Source: Actinomycetes bacterium (GTDB lineage Bacteria > Actinomycetota > Acidimicrobiia > Acidimicrobiales > JAKAOS01). Taken from it: a DNA stretch of 10,776 bases. Of this stretch, positions 1 through 9,108 are shown one piece after another. Position numbers and translations under genes: made by a program. The stretch is from positions 1-10,776 of the forward strand of contig JAJYGW010000251.1 in the NCBI GenBank assembly GCA_021790615.1. The letters run 5' to 3'. Within the stretch, counting starts at the first letter, position 1. Each line of letters opens with the position of its first letter. The notes beneath the pieces were generated by a model that saw nothing but the letters and a program-made list of their open reading frames with translations, did not search any database and had not been told where the DNA came from.

Positions 1-1
1 C

Positions 2-265
2 GCGGCCCGAGAGGTCCTCGCGCAGCTCGGCCTCGCTGACGCGTTCGTCCACCCGACGGGTCACGGCGTCGGGCTCGACATCCACGAGGAGCCGATCCTG
101 GCGCGGGGGGCTGCTGCTACGCTCCTCGCTGGTGAGGTCGTGACGGTCGAGCCTGGCGCGTACCTCCCGGGAACGTGCGGGGTTCGGATCGAGGACACCC
201 TGGTGGTGACCGAAGGCGGGAGCCGTCCGCTCAGCCGGGCGCCGAAGCCACCGGTGGTGGTCTGA
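2..265 (+). CDS. M24-family Xaa-Pro aminopeptidase, C-terminal end (partial)
   Basis: Only the last 87 codons are in the window; the gene begins upstream. The visible part is the end of the pita-bread metallopeptidase fold. Three of the five metal ligands of aminopeptidase P/prolidase enzymes can be placed: the His in [15 protein letters not shown], the Glu in TVEPGAY and the Glu in [10 protein letters not shown]. These correspond to the His, Glu and Glu ligands of E. coli PepP; the two Asp ligands would lie upstream. Family members are cytosolic dinuclear metal enzymes that cleave X-Pro bonds. An M24 peptidase directly before efp is common in actinobacteria and other Gram-positives. There is a short Pro/Lys/Val-rich tail after the last strand. 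PepP and PepQ cannot be told apart from this fragment, so no symbol is given. Confidence 0.9.
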   Translation, partial: AAREVLAQLGLADAFVHPTGHGVGLDIHEEPILARGAAATLLAGEVVTVEPGAYLPGTCGVRIEDTLVVTEGGSRPLSRAPKPPVVV

Positions 266-285
266 GCCCCCGGCGGCGGGGGCTC
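264..285 (+). terminator. GC hairpin at the end of the M24 peptidase gene, possible terminator
   Basis: GAGCCCCC at 264-271 pairs perfectly with GGGGGCTC at 278-285 around a six-base loop (GGCGGC). The 5' arm overlaps the TGA stop of the peptidase gene. No T-run follows, so it is not a textbook intrinsic terminator. High-GC actinobacteria often use such U-less hairpins, or the hairpin may only protect the 3' end. The stem is read directly; the terminator role is inferred. Confidence 0.45.
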
Positions 286-568
286 GCGCCCAGGGAGGCG
301 AGCGATCGCGGACATCCCCCTCCAGGCGGCATCCGCGTGGCAGACGGCGCCGGCCTCACGCAGGGACCCTTGGGCTGGCCGCGGCCCTCGGACCAGGGCG
401 TCTCTCGAGCCGACCGTCCGCAAGGAGCCGGGGGAGCGACAGCGTCGAGAGGGCCTGCGAGACTGACAGAGCCCAGCGAGCCGGGGAGACCGACAGCGCC
501 CGCCAGAACCGAGAGAAGAGCCCAGAGAGCCCAGCGAGCCGGGAAGGCCGAGAAAGAGGACAGGCGGG
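266..568 (+). other. Intergenic region upstream of efp, U-poor leader
   Basis: This 303-nt gap has no convincing gene. A long frame stays open across it because the DNA has almost no T and therefore few stop codons; the translation is low-complexity Arg/Gly/Pro and is not a credible protein. No TA dinucleotide occurs from 163 to 790, so no canonical actinobacterial -10 (TAnnnT) can exist just upstream of efp. From 465 to 569 there is not one T on the + strand. An 18-bp exact direct repeat lies at 468-485 and 526-543. AAAGAGGA at 553-560 is the likely Shine-Dalgarno of efp, 8 nt before its ATG. Confidence 0.7.
468..543 (+). repeat. Pair of 18-bp direct repeats in the efp leader
   Basis: AGAGCCCAGCGAGCCGGG occurs exactly at 468-485 and again at 526-543, 58 bp apart start to start. 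Between them, the motif GAC(T/C)GACAG(A/C)GCCC appears at about 461 and 488, so the tract looks built from decayed, slightly different units of about 27 bp. The copies are exact by eye. Their role is unknown. Confidence 0.75.
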
Positions 569-1129
569 ATGGCAGTCACGACGAACGATCTGAAGAACGG
601 CATGACGCTCGAGCTCCCGGAGGGCCTGTTCAGCGTCGTCGAGTTCCAGCACGTGAAGCCTGGCAAGGGTGGAGCATTCGTGCGGACGAAGCTGAAGAGC
701 CTCCGAACCGGCGCGGTGATCGACCGGACGTGGCGGGCGGACGAGAAGATCGAGCAGGCGATCATCGACAAGCGCGAGATGCAGCTGCTCTACCGCGACG
801 GCACGCAGCTCGTCTTCATGGACGCCACGTCCTACGACCAGCTCGAGGTGGCCGAGTCCACGCTCGGGGGCGCCGGCCGCTTCCTCACCGACGGCGCGTC
901 GGCAGTGCTCTCCCTCTACGGCGGCGACGTCGTCGGTGTGGAGCTGCCTGCCGCGGTCGAGCTCGTGGTCGCGGAGACCGAGCCGGGGCTCCAGGGGGAC
1001 CGCGTCTCCGGAGCTCGGAAGCCCGCCACGCTCGAGACCGGGCTCGTCGTGCAGGTGCCGTTGTTCGTGAACCCCGGCGAGCGCATCAAGGTCGACACGC
1101 GCACCGGCGAGTACCTGACCAGGGCCTGA
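569..1129 (+). CDS. efp: Translation elongation factor P
   Basis: EF-P binds between the P and E sites of the ribosome and relieves stalling at polyproline stretches. The 186-residue length is standard. The N-terminal KOW-like domain (about 1-64) carries the loop KPGKGGAF at 30-37, with Lys33 at the position that contacts the peptidyl-tRNA CCA end. Two OB domains follow, ending in the family signature around residues 150-186 ([20 protein letters not shown], then [13 protein letters not shown]). ATG 569 is preceded by AAAGAGGA with an 8-nt spacer. nusB starts 3 nt after its stop, so the two are co-transcribed. The loop here is PGKGG; from memory, many actinobacteria have PGKGP and leave the Lys unmodified. 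Whether Lys33 is modified here cannot be told, and no modification gene is in the window. Confidence 0.97.
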   Translation: MAVTTNDLKNGMTLELPEGLFSVVEFQHVKPGKGGAFVRTKLKSLRTGAVIDRTWRADEKIEQAIIDKREMQLLYRDGTQLVFMDATSYDQLEVAESTLGGAGRFLTDGASAVLSLYGGDVVGVELPAAVELVVAETEPGLQGDRVSGARKPATLETGLVVQVPLFVNPGERIKVDTRTGEYLTRA

Positions 1130-1132
1130 CCC

Positions 1133-1561
1133 GTGGCCGAGGCCCCGCGCCGGGAGGCGCGGGAGCGCGCGATGACGCTCCTCTACGAGGCGGACCTGAA
1201 GGCGGCCGACCCAGCCGTCGTGCTCGCGGGGCTCCCGGTGCCACCGGACACCTACACCGCGCGGCTGGTCGACGGGACCGCCAGGGCTCGCTCGGAGCTG
1301 GACGCCATCCTGGCGGAGCTGGCCGAAGGGTGGGGGCTCGATCGGATGCCGGTGGTCGACCGCGCGATCCTCCGGCTCGCGCTCTACGAGCTCATCGCCG
1401 AGCCGGAGGTCCCTGCGGAGGTCGTGCTGGCCGAGGCGGTGGCGCTCGCAGGCCGGTTCTCCACCGAGGCCTCCAGCCGGTACGTGAACGGGGTCCTGGC
1501 GAACGCTGCCCGCCGGCTCCGGGGGCGCTACGATGACGGCGCCGTGAAGCGGGTCCCGTGA
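1133..1561 (+). CDS. nusB: Transcription antitermination protein NusB
   Basis: NusB is a small all-helical RNA-binding protein. With S10/NusE it binds boxA in rRNA leaders and prevents premature termination of rRNA transcription. The 142-residue product has the family N-terminus ([17 protein letters not shown], about residues 5-21) and the diagnostic C-terminal half: [18 protein letters not shown], then [18 protein letters not shown] and [17 protein letters not shown] 1133 lies 3 nt after the efp stop, with AGGG at 1121-1124 as a weak ribosome site 8 nt upstream. Oddity: the final codons and the TGA stop (1559-1561) also form the loop and stem of a PyrR-binding hairpin, so the last six or so residues (AVKRVP) are under RNA constraint as well as protein constraint. 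Confidence 0.95.
   Translation: MAEAPRREARERAMTLLYEADLKAADPAVVLAGLPVPPDTYTARLVDGTARARSELDAILAELAEGWGLDRMPVVDRAILRLALYELIAEPEVPAEVVLAEAVALAGRFSTEASSRYVNGVLANAARRLRGRYDDGAVKRVP
1506..1541 (+). promoter_or_regulatory. Candidate promoter for the pyr operon inside the nusB 3' end
   Basis: TACGAT at 1529-1534 fits the actinobacterial -10 pattern TAnnnT. Counting about 7 nt downstream puts the start site near 1541, immediately before the lower stem of the PyrR hairpin (1542). The element 17 nt upstream (CTGCCC, 1506-1511) matches TTGACA at only three positions, so -35 support is weak. The placement is attractive because a transcript starting here would carry the hairpin without nusB translation running through it. 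The call rests on a six-base motif plus position. Confidence 0.33.
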
Positions 1562-1572
1562 GGCCCGCACGG
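1542..1572 (+). promoter_or_regulatory. PyrR-binding RNA hairpin (binding loop) overlapping the nusB stop
   Basis: The upper stem is 1549-1555 paired with 1562-1568: GCGGGUC against GGCCCGC, seven pairs including one U-G. It closes the hexaloop CCGUGA at 1556-1561. The lower stem is CCGU (1542-1545) with ACGG (1569-1572). A purine bulge GAA (1546-1548) sits on the 5' side. The core GGUCCCGUGAGGCC matches the Bacillus PyrR site consensus ARUCCNGNGAGGYU at 12 of 14 positions. The two differences (A to G, U to C) pair with each other, so they are compensatory. Known family behaviour: PyrR with UMP or UTP binds such loops. The lower stem takes up the first two G of the Shine-Dalgarno at 1571-1579, so bound PyrR should block translation initiation there, as reported for mycobacterial pyr leaders. 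No terminator or antiterminator follows, which favours translational control over attenuation. Confidence 0.85.
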
Positions 1573-1579
1573 AAGGAGG
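1571..1579 (+). promoter_or_regulatory. Strong Shine-Dalgarno of the pyr leader ORF
   Basis: GGAAGGAGG is the strongest ribosome site in this junction. It lies 5 nt before GTG 1585 and abuts or overlaps the lower stem of the PyrR hairpin. It is about 50 nt from the pyrR start, too far to serve pyrR directly, so it must serve a shorter ORF. Confidence 0.8.
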
Positions 1580-1584
1580 CTGTC

Positions 1585-1632
1585 GTGATCGCTGTTGCTC
1601 CGCCGACCTGCCGCGTGACCCCCCGAGCGTGA
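1585..1632 (+). CDS. Putative 15-residue pyr leader peptide
   Basis: GTG 1585 follows GGAAGGAGG by 5 nt and opens a 15-codon [18 protein letters not shown], ending at TGA 1630-1632. Its stop overlaps the GTG start of pyrR (1629-1631) as GTGA, in a different reading frame. pyrR has no Shine-Dalgarno of its own and no other ATG, GTG or TTG in frame back to the hairpin. Translation of this leader therefore looks like the way ribosomes reach pyrR. The peptide has no run of regulatory codons, no signal peptide and no recognisable family, so its role is probably the act of translation rather than the product. The reading frame and overlaps are seen directly; coupling is inferred. Confidence 0.6.
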   Translation: MIAVAPPTCRVTPRA

Positions 1633-2201
1633 TCGAGCAGTCCCCCCGGGAGGTGCCCCCCGCGGGTCCGGTCCGTCTTCGCCGCACCGCACAGGTGCTC
1701 ACCCCCGCCGACGTCCAACGTGCCAGCGCTCGGATCGCCCACGAGATCCTCGAGCGCAACCGCGGGGTCGAGGATCTCGTGCTTGTCGGCATCCACGCCG
1801 GCGGTGTGCCGATCGCCCGGGCGCTCGGCGCGTTGCTCGGTGGCATTGCGGGGGTCGCTCCGCCCGTCGGAGAGCTGGATGTCGCCTGGTACCGGGACGA
1901 CACTCGGCTGCGGCCGCTCGTGAAGGCCGGGCCGACGACGATGCCGGTGGACGTCACCGGCCAGACCGTGGTGCTGGTGGACGACGTCCTCTACACGGGG
2001 CGAACCGTCCGGGCGGCGCTCGACGCCCTCGCAGACTTCGGGCGACCCCGGGCCGTCCAGCTCGCCGTGATGGTCGATCGGGGACATCGAGAGCTCCCCA
2101 TCCGTGCCGACTTCGTCGGCAAGAACCTGCCCACCCGCCAGGACGAGTTGGTCGAGGTCGGCGAGGACGGTGTCTGGCTCGGTGAGGTGGACGGCCGGTG
2201 A
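1629..2201 (+). CDS. pyrR: Bifunctional pyr operon regulator / uracil phosphoribosyltransferase PyrR
   Basis: PyrR senses UMP/UTP and binds pyr mRNA; many members also make UMP from uracil and PRPP. The 190-residue product has the type I PRTase fold. The PRPP loop [13 protein letters not shown] lies at about 114-126, with the acidic pair Asp118-Asp119. The PyrR-specific [13 protein letters not shown] is near residues 79-91, and [14 protein letters not shown] is the C-terminal family signature. The pyrophosphate loop reads GIHAGG (54-59), where B. subtilis PyrR has a TRG motif; loss of that Arg may lower catalytic activity, but this is inference. An N-terminal stretch of about 20 residues precedes the usual beginning. 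The start at GTG 1629 overlaps the leader-ORF stop and lacks its own ribosome site. Its target hairpin lies 57 nt upstream, so autoregulation is expected. Confidence 0.96.
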   Translation: MIEQSPREVPPAGPVRLRRTAQVLTPADVQRASARIAHEILERNRGVEDLVLVGIHAGGVPIARALGALLGGIAGVAPPVGELDVAWYRDDTRLRPLVKAGPTTMPVDVTGQTVVLVDDVLYTGRTVRAALDALADFGRPRAVQLAVMVDRGHRELPIRADFVGKNLPTRQDELVEVGEDGVWLGEVDGR

Positions 2202-3328
2202 GCGCGCCCGATCTCGCCCAGAGCGCGCCGGACCGCCCGCTCGGGGCGTCGGCTCGCCGGCCGAGCGCGCCGGACCGCCCGACGACCGTGCCGGATGGCG
2301 GGTCCGACGTCGGGGGGAGGCCCCGTCACCTGCTCTCCGTCGCGGCGCTCTCCCGGGGGAGGCTCGAGGAGCTGCTCGCCTTGACCGAGGTGTTCGTGGA
2401 GGTCGCCGGGCGGGACATCCCGCGGGTGCCGGCGCTGCGCGGACGGAGCGTCGCGCTCTGCTTCTTCGAGGACTCGACCCGGACTCGCCTCTCGTTCGAG
2501 CTGGCTGCGAAGCGGCTCTCGGCGGACGTGGTCAGCTTCGCCGCAGCCAGCTCCTCGCTCAACAAGGGGGAGAGCCTTCGCGACACCGTCGAGACCATCG
2601 ACGCGATGGGCGTGGACCTGATGGTGGTGCGCCATCGCGCCTCGGGTGTGCCGGCGCAGGTCTCTCGTTGGGTCCGAGCTGGCGTCGTCAACGCGGGCGA
2701 CGGCTGGCACGAGCACCCCACGCAGGCACTGCTCGACTGCTTCACCCTCCGGCGTGCGCTGGCCGCTCGGGGCCGGGTTCAGCCCGGCCTGGAGGGCTTG
2801 CGGATCGGGATCGTCGGCGACGTGGAGCACTCCCGGGTCGCGCGCTCCGACGTGGCCGCCTTCGCCACACTCGGCGCAGAGGTCGTCGTCGTCTCGCCGC
2901 CGACGCTCCGCCCGAGCTCGGTCGGCCGCTGGCCGGCGCGCTTCACGAGCGCGCTCGATCCGGAGCTGCCCGAACTGGACGCGCTCTACGTCCTCCGGCT
3001 CCAGCGCGAGCGCATGGGCTCCCACGTCCTGCCGGGGCTGCGCGAGTACCGCGCCTGCTACGGGGTCGACGCCCGTCGTGCGGCGATGCTCCCCCCCCAC
3101 GCCGTCGTCCTGCACCCCGGCCCCATGAACCGGGGCGTCGAGATCGACGCGGAGGTCGCCGACTCTCCTCGGAGCCTCGTCTTGGAGCAGGTCGCGTCGG
3201 GCGTGCCCGCCCGCATGGCGGTGCTCTCCTGGTTGGCGGGCGGGGAGCACCACCGCCTGACCCCATCGCCGGTCGACGCCGAGGCGGAGAGCGGGCTCGG
3301 TGCAGGAGGAGGACGGTCCGGTGTCTGA
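2198..3328 (+). CDS. pyrB: Aspartate carbamoyltransferase catalytic chain
   Basis: It condenses carbamoyl phosphate with aspartate, the committed step of pyrimidine synthesis. Seen in order: the carbamoyl phosphate loop STRTR at 93-97 within [21 protein letters not shown] from His173; the aspartate domain with [24 protein letters not shown]; and HPGPMNRG from His306. At 376 residues it is about 60 longer than usual. The excess is mostly a low-complexity N-terminal tail of about 40 residues made of SAPDRPx heptads; the enzyme proper begins near [13 protein letters not shown] 2198 overlaps the pyrR stop (GTGA) and has AGGTGG at 2185-2190 with a 7-nt spacer. GTG 2288 could give a 346-residue form but has no ribosome site. 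No pyrI is present. Actinobacterial ATCases of this kind are known to assemble with PyrC. Confidence 0.97.
   Translation: MSAPDLAQSAPDRPLGASARRPSAPDRPTTVPDGGSDVGGRPRHLLSVAALSRGRLEELLALTEVFVEVAGRDIPRVPALRGRSVALCFFEDSTRTRLSFELAAKRLSADVVSFAAASSSLNKGESLRDTVETIDAMGVDLMVVRHRASGVPAQVSRWVRAGVVNAGDGWHEHPTQALLDCFTLRRALAARGRVQPGLEGLRIGIVGDVEHSRVARSDVAAFATLGAEVVVVSPPTLRPSSVGRWPARFTSALDPELPELDALYVLRLQRERMGSHVLPGLREYRACYGVDARRAAMLPPHAVVLHPGPMNRGVEIDAEVADSPRSLVLEQVASGVPARMAVLSWLAGGEHHRLTPSPVDAEAESGLGAGGGRSGV
2201..2305 (+). repeat. 21-bp tandem repeats coding the PyrB N-terminal tail
   Basis: Residues 2-36 of PyrB divide into five 7-residue units: [35 protein letters not shown]. At DNA level GAGCGCGCCGGACCGCCCG is exact at 2221-2239 and 2263-2281, 42 bp (two units) apart. 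A partial copy starts at 2200, 21 bp earlier. Because the period is a multiple of three, copy-number changes would keep the frame. The tail is Pro/Ala/Asp/Arg-rich and probably disordered. Confidence 0.75.
3304..3312 (+). promoter_or_regulatory. Shine-Dalgarno fixing the pyrC start
   Basis: AGGAGGAGG lies inside the 3' end of pyrB, 8 nt before GTG 3321. It would fall after an upstream in-frame GTG at 3300, so it selects 3321 as the pyrC start. Confidence 0.85.
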
Positions 3329-4634
3329 GCGCTCGCAGACGGAGACGCTGCCGGTACTCGTGCTCGCGGGCGGGACCGTGCTCGACGCGACGGGGCAACG
3401 CCGGGCAGACGTCCTGGTGCGTGACGGGAGGGTCGTCGAGGTCGCACCGACGATCGACCCGCCTGCGGGTGCGACGGTGCTGGATGCCGGGGGTGCGCTC
3501 GTCGGGCCCGGGTTCGTGGACCTCCACGCGCACCTTCGCGAGCCCGGTGGGGAGGAGGCCGAGACGGTGGAGACGGGCGCCCGAGCCGGGGCGCTCGGCG
3601 GCTACACGGCCCTGGTCGCCATGCCGAACACGTTCCCACCGATCGACTCGGTCGAGATGGTCCGTGCCGTGCGGCACCTGGCCCGTGGAGCCTGCACCGA
3701 GGTCGCAGTCGCCGCGACGATCACCGAGGGGCGCCGGGGGGAGCGACTCGCCCCGCTCGCCGAGCTCGCGGCCGCTGGCGTGCGGATCGTGACCGACGAC
3801 GGCGCCGGGGTCGCCGATGCACAACTGGCCCGTCGTGCCTTCGAGTACGCAGCCCCCTTCGGGCTGGTCGTCGCCGAGCACTGCGAGGATCCCGCGCTGG
3901 CCGCCGGTGGCGTCGCACACGAGGGCGAGTGGTCAAGCCTCCTCGGGCTGGCCGGCATCCCCGCCGAGGCGGAGGAGGTCATGCTGGCGCGGGACCTCGC
4001 CCTCGCCGGGCGGAGCGGCGCCCGCTTCCACGCCCTGCACGTCTCGACGGCCGGCTCGTTGGCGCTGCTCCGCGAAGCACGCCGGCGTGGGGTCGCCGTC
4101 ACGGCGGAGGTGACCCCGCATCACCTCGCACTGACCGACGCGGCGATCGCCGGTTTCGATCCCGTGTACCGGGTCAACCCGCCGCTGCGTCCGGAGGCGG
4201 ATCGCCGGGCTCTCGTGGCCGCGGTCGCCGCCGGCGAGGTGGACGCCGTGGCGACCGACCACGCGCCGCACGCGCGACACGCGAAGGAGGCGCCCTTCGC
4301 CGAGGCACCCCCCGGGATGATCGGCCTCGAGACTGCCTTCGGTGTCGCGCGGGGCGCGCTCGCCGAGCTCCCGCTCGACGTCCTGTGGGGGCTGCTCTCG
4401 TGGAAGCCAGCGGCCATCGCCGGGCTCGAGGCCCGTCACGGTGGCCCGGTTGCGCCCGGGAGGCCGGCGAACCTCTGCGTGGTCGATCCCGAGGCTCGGT
4501 GGCGGGTGGACCCGGCAGCGGGAGCGAGCCGCAGCGCCAACACTCCCTACGCGGGCTGGGAGCTCGTCGGGCGGGCTCGCCACACTGTCCTCGCAGGCGA
4601 GGTCGTGGTCCGGGACGGGGAGGCACAGCGATGA
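3321..4634 (+). CDS. pyrC: Dihydroorotase (type I, allantoinase-like)
   Basis: It cyclises carbamoyl aspartate to dihydroorotate. The amidohydrolase barrel is complete: metal ligands His69 and His71 in GFVDLHAHLREPGGEE, Asp159/Asp160 in RIVTDDGAG (the bridging Asp of type I enzymes, in place of a carbamylated Lys), His187 in VAEHCEDP, His240 in LHVSTAGS and Asp313 in ATDHAPH. The 437-residue length fits the class. GTG 3321 was chosen because AGGAGGAGG sits 8 nt upstream; the farther GTG 3300 has no such site and would add seven residues. The gene overlaps the pyrB stop by 8 bp and its own TGA overlaps the carA ATG. Adjacency to pyrB fits the ATCase-DHOase complexes known in some actinobacteria. 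All expected catalytic residues are visible, so it is probably an active enzyme and not a structural pseudo-DHOase. Confidence 0.96.
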   Translation: MSERSQTETLPVLVLAGGTVLDATGQRRADVLVRDGRVVEVAPTIDPPAGATVLDAGGALVGPGFVDLHAHLREPGGEEAETVETGARAGALGGYTALVAMPNTFPPIDSVEMVRAVRHLARGACTEVAVAATITEGRRGERLAPLAELAAAGVRIVTDDGAGVADAQLARRAFEYAAPFGLVVAEHCEDPALAAGGVAHEGEWSSLLGLAGIPAEAEEVMLARDLALAGRSGARFHALHVSTAGSLALLREARRRGVAVTAEVTPHHLALTDAAIAGFDPVYRVNPPLRPEADRRALVAAVAAGEVDAVATDHAPHARHAKEAPFAEAPPGMIGLETAFGVARGALAELPLDVLWGLLSWKPAAIAGLEARHGGPVAPGRPANLCVVDPEARWRVDPAAGASRSANTPYAGWELVGRARHTVLAGEVVVRDGEAQR

Positions 4635-5790
4635 CCTTGCGAGGGGACCAGCCCGCCGGCGCCGGGGTCGTGGGCAGTGACGGCGGCGTGGGCCGTGCCG
4701 TGGCGGTTGCGGGGATGCTCGCCGTCGCAGACGGCACCACCTTCGAGGGCGAGCTGCTCGGGCCCCCGGCGACGGGGGAGCTCGTCTTCAACACGGTCCT
4801 GCAGGGCTACCAGGAGGTCCTCACCGACCCCTCCTACGCGGGTCAAGTGGTGGCCTTCACCTACCCGCACCTCGGGAACTACGGGGTCACCGCCGCCGAC
4901 AACGAGGCGGCCCGGCCGTGGGTCCGGGCGGTGGTCGCGCGCGCGCTCGCCCCGCGGCCATCCAGCTGGCGGGCGACGGAGGATCTCCCGGCCTTCCTCG
5001 CTCGCTTCGGGATCCCGCTGCTCACGGGCGTCGACACCCGCCGCTTGGTGCGCCACGTCCGCAACCACGGCAGCCTCCCGGTCGCGATCGGGCCGCTCGA
5101 GGGACCCGGCGCGGCCACACCTGGCGAGCTCGTGGCCCGAGCCGCGGCGGAGCCGGGGACGACCGGTGCGGACCTCGTCGGGCTCGTCACCCGGCGGGAA
5201 CGCCTCGAGCGGGGTGAGGGGCCGGTCCATCTCGTCGCGCTGGACCTCGGCATGAAGGAGAGCATCGTCCAAGCCCTCGCTCGCCACGCCCGCTGCACCG
5301 TGGTGCCGGCGACCACGCCCGCGGCCACGGTGTTGGCCATGGCCCCGGACGGTGTCGTGCTCTCGAACGGCCCGGGAGACCCTGCGGCCCTCCCGTGGCT
5401 CGTGGCAGAGGTTCGCTCGCTGCTCGGGCGGGTGCCCGTGCTCGGCATCTGCCTCGGCCACCAGCTCCTCGCCGAGGCGCTCGGCGCCGCGACCTACAAG
5501 TTGCGCTTCGGCCATCACGGGGGGAACCACCCGGTCCTCGACCGCCGGAGCGGGAAGGTGGAGATCACGAGCCAGAACCACAACTACGCCGTCGACACCG
5601 ACAGCCTTCTTGCTGCGGCGAGTGGTGCCGTCGTGACGCACGAGAACCTGAACGACGGGGTCCTCGAGGGCTTCGAGGTCCCCGAGCTCGCCGTGACGGC
5701 GGCGCAGTACCACCCCGAGGCGGGACCGGGCCCGCACGACGGCGCGCACCTCTTCGCCGACTTCGTCGCCTCGCTCCAGGGACGGCTCTG

Positions 5791-5791
<1 letters not shown>
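4631..5791 (+). CDS. carA: Carbamoyl phosphate synthetase small (glutaminase) chain
   Basis: It hydrolyses glutamine and channels ammonia to CarB. The N-terminal CPSase small-chain domain is clear ([20 protein letters not shown], then YPHLGNYG). The class I glutamine amidotransferase domain has the nucleophile Cys274 in [16 protein letters not shown] and the His361/Glu363 pair in [12 protein letters not shown], matching E. coli Cys269, His353 and Glu355. [10 protein letters not shown] precedes them. The product is 386 residues. ATG 4631 overlaps the pyrC stop (ATGA), with GGGGAGG at 4617-4623 and a 7-nt spacer. This gives a 28-residue Gly/Ala-rich extension before the conserved beginning. ATG 4715 would remove the extension but has a poorer ribosome site. 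Its stop shares one base with the carB ATG (TGATG). Confidence 0.97.

Positions 5792-9104
<3,313 letters not shown>

Positions 9105-9108
<4 letters not shown>

Noticed and set aside
175..1536. 453-residue + strand open frame across the efp leader, efp and nusB
   Set aside because: It is Arg/Gly-rich low-complexity sequence kept open by lack of T. It overlaps efp and nusB in another frame and has no family features.
1580..1630. Attenuator (terminator/antiterminator) downstream of the PyrR loop, as in Bacillus
   Set aside because: No stable hairpin followed by a T-run is visible before pyrR, so translational control is the better reading.
356..1957. 533-residue minus-strand open frame whose C-terminal part looks periodic ([18 protein letters not shown])
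   Set aside because: The periodicity is the complement of the direct repeats in the efp leader. The rest is antisense of efp, nusB and pyrR, with no credible start or family.
2193..2204. Second PyrR loop at the pyrR-pyrB junction (CGGUGA, 2196-2201)
   Set aside because: The hexamer fits CNGNGA, but only two flanking pairs form and the UC/GG flanks are missing, so it is probably chance.
3300..3320. GTG 3300 as the pyrC start
   Set aside because: It has no ribosome site upstream, while AGGAGGAGG lies between it and GTG 3321 at ideal spacing. The added residues are not part of the dihydroorotase fold.
3929..4630. N-terminal extension of carA back into pyrC
   Set aside because: The frame is open upstream, but it overlaps the conserved second half of pyrC. 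ATG 4631 has a strong ribosome site and matches the expected CarA length.
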